A program made the position numbers and the translations under genes. A stretch of DNA of 7,976 nucleotides from NCBI GenBank assembly GCA_003448025.1, contig DLXL01000038.1, positions 2,637 through 10,612 on the forward strand. The letters run 5' to 3'. This document shows, piece by piece, positions 1-5,902 of the stretch; the stretch's first letter is position 1, and every line of letters begins with the position of its first letter. The notes under the pieces are model-generated. The model did no database searches, was not told where the DNA came from, and saw nothing but the letters and a program-made list of their open reading frames with translations. Origin of the DNA: Saprospirales bacterium. GTDB taxonomy: Bacteria; Bacteroidota; Bacteroidia; Chitinophagales; Saprospiraceae.

Positions 1-19
1 AATCGGATATCGCAAATCC

Positions 20-643
20 CTACCCCAACCCATACTGCCTCAATACCTCCTCCGGCACCCCATCCCAGGTGTTCGGCGTATTGCCCTGATACCCTATATC
101 TGCCATCCCGATTTTGCTCGACCAAAAGCCGGAGGCCGTGAGGTTGCGCATCAGACTGAAAAATACCACACCATGACTCATGCCGGGCTTTTTACGTTCC
201 GGATAGGCTATGTCTTCCACAATCTCTATGCGCTGCGCCGGCGTGATGTCTACAAACACCTTCCCAAAACGCTTTTGCGCTTCATTATCGATCCAACCCA
301 GTCCGCCGCGAAGGGGAGTCTGGAAATCCGGCTTATCCTTGGCCATAAATTCAATAAACTCCGGCACCCCCGCCTCCGTAGCGCTCCCCGAACGCTCATC
401 GCGCGGAATGATGATGTCCACCAGAACACTGATGGTTTTCATTTCATGCGGATTGAAAAATTGCTCTGCAAACAATTTGGCATCCCGCATTTTCTCATAC
501 TCCGTTCTGCCAAACTGCTTGAACTCCGGATCCTTATTGTTGGCAACTTCATCCGCCAACTCCGCAGCTTTCACCTGCGGATTCAATCCGGCAAGCCCGA
601 GTGCACTCAGGCTAATGCCTTTTAATACATCGCGTCTTTTCAT
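20..643 (-). CDS. Gluconate 2-dehydrogenase subunit 3 family protein (small Tat-exported subunit of a GMC dehydrogenase)
   Basis: This is a 207-residue protein. The start was set at the ATG that gives a twin-arginine leader (MKRRDVLKG, Arg3-Arg4, then a hydrophobic stretch to about residue 20 and an Ala-rich cleavage area near 25-28). The reading frame continues 17 codons upstream, but that extension would bury the Tat motif. An AT-rich leader precedes the ATG. Residues 61-100 (FFNPHEMKTISVLVDIIIP, then an acidic-Arg patch and EAGVPEFIEFM) and the C-terminal part (FFSLMRNLTASGF, then IGYQGNTP) match the Gluconate_2-dh3 family (Pfam PF13618). In known sugar dehydrogenases of this class the small subunit carries the Tat signal and takes the FAD subunit to the periplasm by piggy-back. 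The neighbouring GMC gene is transcribed just before this one, with about 100 bp between them, so the two probably form one operon and one complex. The substrate cannot be read from the sequence. Confidence 0.9.
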   Translation of the reverse strand: MKRRDVLKGISLSALGLAGLNPQVKAAELADEVANNKDPEFKQFGRTEYEKMRDAKLFAEQFFNPHEMKTISVLVDIIIPRDERSGSATEAGVPEFIEFMAKDKPDFQTPLRGGLGWIDNEAQKRFGKVFVDITPAQRIEIVEDIAYPERKKPGMSHGVVFFSLMRNLTASGFWSSKIGMADIGYQGNTPNTWDGVPEEVLRQYGLG

Positions 644-715
644 AATTTTATTTTTTTGGACGTTGGGCTTGTGCTCGATAAAGTCAACAAGCAATAATCC
701 CTCCGAGCACTAGTC

Positions 716-743
716 TATCGTTCATCGTCCATCGTTCATCGTC
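716..743. repeat. 4 x 7-bp tandem repeat (YATCGTY)
   Basis: Four back-to-back heptamers read TATCGTT, CATCGTC, CATCGTT and CATCGTC. The last base alternates T/C, which gives a 14-bp super-period. The array lies just beyond the GMC stop codon, in the gap before the small-subunit gene of the same operon. It has no inverted symmetry and is not a terminator. Similar short ATCGTTC arrays are, from general recollection, frequent between genes in Bacteroidota. The function is unknown. Confidence 0.8.
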
Positions 744-746
744 CCC

Positions 747-2495
747 TCAAAGCCTTCCTGCCTTACGCTCTTCCACTATGTATCTGGAAGCGCGCATAGA
801 CAGTGCCAGAATGGTCCAGGTGCAGTTTTTATCGCCTTGCGACACAAACGGCGCCGCATCTACCACGAACAGGTTTTTGACGTCGTGTGCCTGCTGCCAT
901 TTGTTCAGGGCTGATTTATTGGGGTCGTCGCCCATACGGATGGTGCCTACTTCGTGGATGATCTCACCGGGCAGATTCAAGCCATAATCCTGCTCGGCAG
1001 TGGGGGTAGGACTGAGCGGAATGCCACCCAGTTCATGAATGATCTGCTCAAAGGTTTGGTGCATGTGTTTGGCCTGCAAGCGTTCGTAGTCCGACCATTT
1101 GTAGTGGAACCGCAGTACTGGTATCCCGAATTTATCCACCTTTTCCGGGTCAATTTCACAATAATTATCCTCCCGGGCTATCGCTTCGCCCCTGCCGCCC
1201 ATACCGATGTAGGCGCCGTAGAAGTGCCGGTAATCATCTTTCAGGGATGCCCCGTACCCGCCGGCTTCCCGTGTGGCGCCTTTGCGATCCGGGAACATGC
1301 CATTCACGTTTTCAATACCCCAGCCAAAGCCGTACGCCGGCATGCCCATGCCGCCCCAATATTCGATGTGGTAGCCACGCGGGAAATCCAGTTTCTTATT
1401 GTCGAGCCACCAGGGCGAATATACGTGCATGCCGCCCACGCCATCTTCATTGTAGCGTTTGCGGTCGAACAGCATGGGAACGATGGCGCCTCTGGAGGAA
1501 CCGGTGGAGTCGTGCAGGTATTTGCCCACCACGCCGGAGGAATTGGCGAGGCCTTCCGGGAATCGCGCCGATTTGGAGTTTAGCAGCAGTCGCGCCGATT
1601 CGCAGGCGCTGGCGGCCAGCACTACGATGCGGCCACGTACGGTTTTTTCTTCCATCGTTTGGGTATCCACATACGAAACCCCGTTGGCCAAACCCGTTTG
1701 CGGATCGGTGAGTACTTCCCTGGCCATGGCGAAATATATGACGCCGAGGTTCAGGGTTTTCATGGCGGGTTTGCAGAGGCAGGACGAGGAGGAAAAATCT
1801 GCGTACGCAATGCAGGAGCGGTTGCACTGGTTGCAGTAAAAGCAGGTGCCTCGCTCATCGTTGATGGCCTTCGTCAGAATGCTCAGGCGGGAGGGAATGG
1901 TTTTGATGCCCAGGTTTTTATTGCCTTTCAGCAACAGATGCTCGTGCAAACGCGGTTTCGGGGGAGGCAGAAAAATAGAATCCGGATCGTTGGGCAAGTT
2001 TTCCACCGATCCGAACACCCCGATCAGCTTGTCCACTTCATCGTAGAAAGGCGCCACGTCTTCATAGCCAATCGGCCAGTCGTCGCCCAGTCCGTCGATG
2101 CTTTTTCGTTTGAAATCCTGCGGACCAAAGCGCAAGCTGATACGCCCCCAGTGGTTGGTACGGCCGCCCAGCATACGGGAGCGGAACCACCTGAATTTCG
2201 TGTTGTCTTTGGTGGTGTAAGGTTCGCCTTCTATGTCCCAGCCACCGTAAGCGGCATCAAAATCGCCGAAAGGCCGGTATCGGGTGCCCGCGCCGCGCCT
2301 GGGCGATTCATAAGACCATTTCAGCTGCGTGATGTATTTGGGATCGGCGGGGTCGTAGTGCTGTCCTGCTTCCAGCAAACACACCTTGGCGCCTGCTTTG
2401 GTCAGTTCGTGCACCGCCATCCCTCCGCCGGCTCCAGAGCCGATCACGATGACATCGTACGTAACGGGTGATTCCTTGATTTGAAACCTTTCCAT
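747..2495 (-). CDS. GMC-family FAD-dependent oxidoreductase (catalytic subunit of a putative periplasmic sugar dehydrogenase)
   Basis: This 582-residue GMC oxidoreductase probably oxidises a sugar or other alcohol using FAD. The FAD-binding fold begins at once: VIVIGSGAGGG (Gly19, Gly21, Gly24) with LLEAG about 20 residues on. MLGGRTNHWGR (about 108-118) is the second FAD-contact motif. The C-terminal GMC domain has HEVGTIRMG (His514) and KNCTWTILAL (Asn557), the expected catalytic His/Asn pair. Cys218, Cys221, Cys224 and Cys228 include a CX5CX3C pattern resembling the [3Fe-4S] ligands of bacterial FAD-glucose dehydrogenase. Two more cysteines follow at 239 and 241. The start chosen is the first in-frame ATG; a TTG 15 codons upstream would add a non-homologous-looking tail. 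There is no signal peptide, which fits piggy-back Tat export with the subunit 3 protein encoded next in the operon. A cytochrome c subunit, common in related three-subunit enzymes, is not in this window. The family call is strong; the substrate is unknown. Confidence 0.93.
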   Translation of the reverse strand: MERFQIKESPVTYDVIVIGSGAGGGMAVHELTKAGAKVCLLEAGQHYDPADPKYITQLKWSYESPRRGAGTRYRPFGDFDAAYGGWDIEGEPYTTKDNTKFRWFRSRMLGGRTNHWGRISLRFGPQDFKRKSIDGLGDDWPIGYEDVAPFYDEVDKLIGVFGSVENLPNDPDSIFLPPPKPRLHEHLLLKGNKNLGIKTIPSRLSILTKAINDERGTCFYCNQCNRSCIAYADFSSSSCLCKPAMKTLNLGVIYFAMAREVLTDPQTGLANGVSYVDTQTMEEKTVRGRIVVLAASACESARLLLNSKSARFPEGLANSSGVVGKYLHDSTGSSRGAIVPMLFDRKRYNEDGVGGMHVYSPWWLDNKKLDFPRGYHIEYWGGMGMPAYGFGWGIENVNGMFPDRKGATREAGGYGASLKDDYRHFYGAYIGMGGRGEAIAREDNYCEIDPEKVDKFGIPVLRFHYKWSDYERLQAKHMHQTFEQIIHELGGIPLSPTPTAEQDYGLNLPGEIIHEVGTIRMGDDPNKSALNKWQQAHDVKNLFVVDAAPFVSQGDKNCTWTILALSMRASRYIVEERKAGRL

Positions 2496-2620
2496 TGGAT
2501 AGCCTGATAATTTGCTTGCAAGGAACAATTTCTTTGGCAAATAATCCCCAACACAACCTAATGTACTTCAGATAATACCTCATTTTTTTGAAGATCCAGA
2601 TTCAGCATTTCATTTGTATA

Positions 2621-2635
2621 GCCACGATAAGTGGC
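2621..2635. other. Small hairpin in the divergent intergenic region
   Basis: GCCAC-GATAA-GTGGC forms a perfect 5-bp stem with a 5-nt loop, between the divergently transcribed GMC operon and the DUF3472 gene. No T-run follows on either strand, so it is not a convincing terminator. It could be an operator half-site pair or chance. Confidence 0.3.
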
Positions 2636-2640
2636 AGGAA

Positions 2641-2675
2641 CGCGAAGGTGAAAATCAGGATGACATCTGCTCAAA
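2641..2675 (-). promoter_or_regulatory. Candidate promoter for the GMC operon
   Basis: Read on the minus strand, TTTG is followed after 21 nt by CACCTTCG, which resembles the Bacteroidota -33 TTTG and -7 TAnnTTTG boxes with mismatches. The ACCTTCG core is identical to the box found before the two plus-strand genes in this window. It lies about 145 nt before the GMC ATG, which is far, so the true start site may be closer. A weaker ATTATTTG is present about 40-50 nt upstream of the ATG. Confidence 0.25.
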
Positions 2676-2697
2676 CCCGAAATTTTATTGACCTTCG
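2668..2697 (+). promoter_or_regulatory. Candidate promoter of the DUF5077-DUF3472 gene
   Basis: The segment ends in ATTGACCTTCG, about 40 bp before the GTG start. GACCTTCG fits the Bacteroidota -7 pattern TAnnTTTG with G for T at the first and C for T at the seventh position. The whole segment (TGC, two bases, AAAC, C, GAAA, then TTTATTGACCTTCG) aligns with the one before the downstream kinase-fusion gene. No clear TTTG -33 box is seen at the expected distance. Confidence 0.4.
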
Positions 2698-2736
2698 TCA
2701 CTACAGTTCCGGCTGAATTTTCCAATTTTTATCGCT

Positions 2737-4026
2737 GTGAAATTATCCAACCTCTGTTCCCATCATTTACCGCTGCTGCTCCTGGCTGCCTGCTGCCTGG
2801 CCAACCGCCCATATACCCATGCACAACAAGTGAGCATCCCTTTGGGGGGCAATGCCTTTCAAATATCTTCCGGATCCAGTGAAGAAATTACCATCAATGG
2901 CATAGAACACTGGGAAAGCAACCATACTGTATATGCCCTCTATTTTTCGCTTCATACCAGGCATACCGTGCAGTTGGTGCTTCCTTTGATAGAACAGTCG
3001 GGCAGTAGTACCCTTTCCATTTCGGTGAATGGCGCCAAGAAGGAGTACCATCTGAAAGCCGGCGACCGGGAAATTTATTTGGGGGAAACGGCACTCAAAG
3101 GGTACAATGTTATAAAGCTAAAAGGCATCCGAAAAAGCGGTTCAGATTTCGCCCGCATCCAGGAACTGCTCCTTCGGCACAAAGATCCCATCCAGGTCAA
3201 TTATGTGCCTGACAATCAGGATCATAACTTCTACTTCGGCAGGAGAGGTCCTTCGGTTCATTTGAATTATGAATTTCCGAAAAACACCGACATCAAATGG
3301 TTTTACAACGAACTGACAGTTCCGGCAGGCGATGACCCGATCGGTTCTTTTTACATGGCCAATGGCTTTGGAGAAGGCTATTTTGGGATGCAACGCAATT
3401 CTTCCACAGAAAGAAGGATTTTGTTTAGCGTGTGGAGTCCTTTTGAAACGGATGATCCAACCGCTATTCCGGAGGAACAAAAAATTCGCTTGCTGAAAAA
3501 GGGGGAGGGTGTTTATACCGGAGAATTTGGCAACGAGGGGTCCGGCGGACAGAGTTACCTGGTTTATCCCTGGGAACCGGGCAAGGTGTGTAAATTCCTC
3601 AATTCCGTGGAGCCGGATGGGAAGGGCAATACCATTTACACGGCTTATTTCATGGATAACAACTCCGGCCAATGGCTCCTGATTGCTTCTTTTTTACGCC
3701 CCAAAACCAATACGTATTACCGGCATGCCCATTCTTTTCTGGAAATTTTTGAACCGGCTAATGGATATGTGTCCAGAAAATTACGCCTGCACAACCAATG
3801 GGCCTGCGATATCAACGGGCGTTGGATTCCGCTGTTGAAAGCAAGGCTGACCGGCGATATCAATGCGAAAAGAAGGTATCGGGTTGATTTCGATGGCGGC
3901 GTGGAAGGGGGGCAGTTTTTTCTTAGAAACGGCGGCTTTTTTAACGCGAATACCCTCCTCAACACGAATTTTACCCGCAGGGCAAAAGGAAGCATTCCGA
4001 TCATAGATTTTGATCAATTGCCTTGA
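2737..4026 (+). CDS. Exported DUF5077-DUF3472 protein
   Basis: This is a 429-residue exported protein with a GTG start chosen because it directly yields a signal peptide: Lys2, a Leu-rich core at 11-16, then either a lipobox (LAAC, Cys19) or a signal peptidase I site (THA|QQ, after Ala29). Both are plausible, so it may be a lipoprotein or a soluble periplasmic/secreted protein. Residues about 31-150 (IPLGGNAF, a central GIEHW, and KGYNVIKLKGI) look like DUF5077, a beta-sandwich module. From about 164 the DUF3472 domain is clear: FYFGRRGPSVHLNYEFP, FYMANGFGEGYFGMQ, ILFSVWSPFETDDP, GVYTGEFGNEGSGGQSY. The C-terminal part (about 346-429) is rich in aromatic and beta residues and belongs to the same architecture. 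The family is common in Bacteroidota; its biochemical role is not established as far as I know, although it is often near polysaccharide genes. It is divergent from the GMC operon and followed on the same strand by the nucleotidyltransferase-kinase gene after 136 bp. Confidence 0.88.
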   Translation: MKLSNLCSHHLPLLLLAACCLANRPYTHAQQVSIPLGGNAFQISSGSSEEITINGIEHWESNHTVYALYFSLHTRHTVQLVLPLIEQSGSSTLSISVNGAKKEYHLKAGDREIYLGETALKGYNVIKLKGIRKSGSDFARIQELLLRHKDPIQVNYVPDNQDHNFYFGRRGPSVHLNYEFPKNTDIKWFYNELTVPAGDDPIGSFYMANGFGEGYFGMQRNSSTERRILFSVWSPFETDDPTAIPEEQKIRLLKKGEGVYTGEFGNEGSGGQSYLVYPWEPGKVCKFLNSVEPDGKGNTIYTAYFMDNNSGQWLLIASFLRPKTNTYYRHAHSFLEIFEPANGYVSRKLRLHNQWACDINGRWIPLLKARLTGDINAKRRYRVDFDGGVEGGQFFLRNGGFFNANTLLNTNFTRRAKGSIPIIDFDQLP

Positions 4027-4089
4027 TCCAATCGCAAATCGGGTAATCAAATCCCGGAAAACTATACTCCAACCGTACACAAGTCATCC

Positions 4090-4117
4090 TTGCAAACGCA
4101 AAAATTAATGACCTTCG
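4090..4117 (+). promoter_or_regulatory. Candidate promoter of the nucleotidyltransferase-kinase gene
   Basis: TTG is followed after 17 nt by GACCTTCG, about 45 bp upstream of the ATG. The box is preceded by AAAAATTAAT, much as in the preceding gene's upstream region. It resembles the Bacteroidota -33/-7 arrangement with two mismatches in the -7 box. Its presence suggests the gene has its own promoter rather than relying on read-through from the DUF3472 gene. Confidence 0.45.
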
Positions 4118-4162
4118 CCCCCACGCTCACAACAGGGTTCAAACCAGCGTATCTCAGGAGTA

Positions 4163-5311
4163 ATGAATAAAAAAGTTTTTGTGACCGGATGTTTCGACCT
4201 GCTTCACAGCGGGCATGTGGCATTTTTGAAAGAAGCCGCTCAATACGGCGACCTGTATGTGTGCATCGGCAACGATGACAATGTAAAAAACCTGAAGGGC
4301 CGCTATCCGGTGAACAATCAGGAGGAAAGGCGGTACATGCTGGATGCATTAGCCTGTGTGAAAGAGGTACGTATCAACAAGGGTTTGGGCATCATTGATT
4401 TTGAAAAAGAACTGGCAGAAATAGCTCCGGATATTTTCGTGGTAAACGAAGATGGTCACACACCGGCAAAAGAAGCATTGTGCAGGAGCAACCATATTGA
4501 ATATCATGTATTGAGCCGCAAACCGCATGGCGATTTGCCGGTACGCTCCACCACCAGTTTACGAACCGTTTGCACCATTCCGTTCCGGATTGATATTGCC
4601 GGAGGCTGGCTGGATCAGCCTTATGTTTCGAAGTATTATCCGGGGCCGGTGCTCACGGTTTCTATTGAACCAACTATAGAATTCAACGACCGGAGCGGCA
4701 TGGCTTCCAGTACCCGACGAAAAGCCATTGAATTATGGAAAACAGAAATTCCTGCAGGCGATAAAGAGCAATTAGCCAAGATCCTGTTTGTGTATGATAA
4801 TCCTCCCGGCACCGGCCATGTGAGCGGTTCTCAGGATAGTATTGGTATTGTTTTTCCCGGTTTGAATAAACTCTGGTACCATAACAATTATTGGCCGGAT
4901 ACTATAGAATCTATTCATGAAGAAGATATTCTGAGTTGGATAGAATCACATTTATATCTGGTAACACTTGGCCCAAGGGTGTCTACTTACAATGTACTGG
5001 AAAATACACAGATCAATGCGGAACGTGCCAAAGCGCTGGCTGATGCCGCTGACAGTTGCTGGGATGCTATGCTTCATAAAGACCTTGAAGCCTTTGGCGA
5101 GGCCTTTAAGGCTTCCTTTGACGCGCAAATTGCTATGTTCCCCAATATGATGGATGAAGATATCTGGAAAGTTATAGAACAATATCGATCCCGGGCCCTG
5201 GGCTGGAAATTGAGTGGCGCAGGCGGCGGCGGGTATTTGATACTCGTCAGCGACAAACCCATAGAAAATGCCATTCAGATCAAGATCAGACGGCGGGATG
5301 TTTGGGGGTAA
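4163..5311 (+). CDS. Bifunctional-looking fusion: HldE/RfaE-type nucleotidyltransferase + GHMP-type sugar kinase
   Basis: This is a 382-residue two-domain protein. Residues 1-135 form a class I nucleotidyltransferase: VFVTGCFDLLHSGHV with the HxGH-type motif HSGH (15-18), NDD (37-39), LKGRYPV with EERRYMLDAL (44-63), and a closing RSTTSLR (128-134) equivalent to the ISTTxIR motif. It is closest in look to the adenylyltransferase half of HldE or to glycerol-3-phosphate cytidylyltransferase. Residues 137-382 resemble a GHMP kinase of the HddA/L-fucokinase type: FRIDIAGGWLDQP (141-153), SGSQDSIGIVFPGLN (221-235; Asp225 aligns with the GxQDQ motif) and GWKLSGAGGGGYLIL (347-361). The usual PxxxGLGSSSA phosphate loop is poor: only GMASST (179-184) or PPGTGH (214-219) could stand for it, and the domain is short at about 245 residues. 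The likely role is phosphorylation and nucleotidyl activation of a sugar, but loss of kinase activity is possible. AGGAG lies only 2 nt before the ATG. A mutarotase gene follows on the same strand beyond a repeat element. Confidence 0.82.
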   Translation: MNKKVFVTGCFDLLHSGHVAFLKEAAQYGDLYVCIGNDDNVKNLKGRYPVNNQEERRYMLDALACVKEVRINKGLGIIDFEKELAEIAPDIFVVNEDGHTPAKEALCRSNHIEYHVLSRKPHGDLPVRSTTSLRTVCTIPFRIDIAGGWLDQPYVSKYYPGPVLTVSIEPTIEFNDRSGMASSTRRKAIELWKTEIPAGDKEQLAKILFVYDNPPGTGHVSGSQDSIGIVFPGLNKLWYHNNYWPDTIESIHEEDILSWIESHLYLVTLGPRVSTYNVLENTQINAERAKALADAADSCWDAMLHKDLEAFGEAFKASFDAQIAMFPNMMDEDIWKVIEQYRSRALGWKLSGAGGGGYLILVSDKPIENAIQIKIRRRDVWG

Positions 5312-5323
5312 GGGGTGTTTAGG

Positions 5324-5361
5324 GTCATTTATAAGTCATTTAGGGTCATTTTGGGGTCATT
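5324..5361. repeat. Four phased GTCATT direct repeats
   Basis: GTCATT begins at 5324, 5335, 5345 and 5356, so spacings are 11, 10 and 11 bp, about one helical turn. Three of the four copies are preceded by GG and most are followed by T. The array starts about a dozen bases after the stop codon of the kinase-fusion gene and leads directly into the large palindrome. Inverted relatives (AATGAC at 5525-5530 and AATGA at 5534-5538) lie on the other side of that palindrome. Confidence 0.75.
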
Positions 5362-5368
5362 GATTCAA

Positions 5369-5507
5369 CGTGTTTTGTCATCTTGAGCGTAGCGAAAGAT
5401 CTGGCCAAAACGTCCGCCACATGAAACAAATCTGTGTAAAATCTGTGCGAAACCACCCTTACGTTTCTATATCAAATCTTTAGCTACGCTCAAGTTGACA
5501 AAACACG
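5369..5507. repeat. Large imperfect inverted repeat (REP/MITE-like element)
   Basis: The left arm (5369-5400) and right arm (5476-5507) are 32 bp each and pair at 30 of 32 positions: CGTGTTTTGTCA, one mismatch, CTTGAGCGTAGC, one mismatch, AAAGAT. They enclose a 75-nt loop. Similarity continues outward, with TTCAA and then the GTCATT/AATGAC copies on the two sides, so the whole symmetric unit is about 200 bp. The core CTTGAGCGTAGCGAAAGAT resembles a dispersed intergenic sequence I associate with Bacteroidota genomes. No transposase gene is inside. The palindrome could form a long RNA stem between the kinase-fusion gene and the mutarotase gene, acting as a processing or termination structure. 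Confidence 0.85.
5428..5447 (+). repeat. AAATCTGTG direct repeat inside the palindrome loop
   Basis: Two copies of AAATCTGTG begin 11 bp apart within the loop of the large inverted repeat. The motif resembles the dispersed AATCTGTGT/AATCCGCGT units seen between genes in Bacteroidota and is related to the repeat cluster at the right end of this window. Confidence 0.55.
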
Positions 5508-5554
5508 CTGAGTTGAATTGTCCAAATGACCAAAATGAAAAAAACATACCACCT

Positions 5555-5890
5555 ATGAAACGATATTGCCTGGCACTGGATTTAAAAGATGATGCAACGC
5601 TCATAGCAGCATATGAAGCCTATCACCGAAATGTTTGGCCTGAAATTATTCAGAGTATTCAGGATTCGGGGATAATAACCCTGGATATCTACCGCGTGGC
5701 CAATCGACTGTTTATGATCCTTGAAGCGGAGGATGATTTTTCCTTTGAACAGAAAAACGCCATGGATGCCGCCAATCCACGCGTACAGGAATGGGAAGAA
5801 CTCATGTGGAAATATCAGCAGGCGCTACCCGGCGCCAAACCAGGTGAAAAATGGATACTCATGGATCAGATTTTTAGCCTGAGCTCATAG
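5555..5890 (+). CDS. rhaM: L-rhamnose mutarotase family protein (possibly acting on L-fucose)
   Basis: This is a 111-residue protein, close to the 104 residues of E. coli RhaM. Family motifs (PF05336) are present in order: KRYCLALDL, then EAYHRNVWPEI in which His24 matches the catalytic His of RRHNPIWPEL in E. coli RhaM, then LDIYRVANRLFMILE, then WEELMWKYQQALP and a C-terminal DQIFSL. The enzyme interconverts the alpha and beta anomers of a 6-deoxy-hexose in the cytoplasm. The start is the ATG with the family-typical MKRY beginning; an in-frame TTG 20 codons upstream lies in the right arm of the repeat element and would add unrelated residues. This Bacteroidota form may serve L-fucose rather than L-rhamnose, because COG3254 proteins also occur in fucose pathways; the sequence alone does not decide. 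It lies 243 bp behind the kinase-fusion gene and its stop is only 12 bp from the stop of the convergent MBOAT gene. Confidence 0.9.
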   Translation: MKRYCLALDLKDDATLIAAYEAYHRNVWPEIIQSIQDSGIITLDIYRVANRLFMILEAEDDFSFEQKNAMDAANPRVQEWEELMWKYQQALPGAKPGEKWILMDQIFSLSS

Positions 5891-5902
5891 GATAACCTGT
5901 TC

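Noticed and set aside
644..694. Longer start of the small dehydrogenase subunit
   Set aside because: It would place 17 residues before the twin-arginine motif, which normally sits at the very N-terminus; the ATG before Lys-Arg-Arg is the better start.
1659..2471. A 270-codon plus-strand open frame and several shorter ones opposite the GMC gene
   Set aside because: They lie antisense to a strongly conserved GMC coding sequence with all motifs in place; long antisense frames are expected from the G+C-rich third positions. Their translations show no recognisable domain.
2496..2540. N-terminal extension of the GMC protein to a TTG codon
   Set aside because: The 15 added residues precede the normal GMC beginning, no signal peptide or motif is gained, and an in-frame ATG fits the family start.
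2558..2725. A 55-codon minus-strand frame with a TTG start in the divergent intergenic region
   Set aside because: It has no ribosome-binding context, no recognised family and overlaps the promoter area of the DUF3472 gene. A frame of this size is not rare by chance in about 240 bp.
4030..4055. CGGG/CCCG hairpin after the DUF3472 gene as a terminator
   Set aside because: The stem is only 4 bp with a 9-nt loop and is followed by AAAA rather than a T-run, so it is too weak to call.
5312..5554. CRISPR array
   Set aside because: The repeats are short (6-9 bp) or inverted, there are no regular 30-40 bp spacers, and no cas genes are present.
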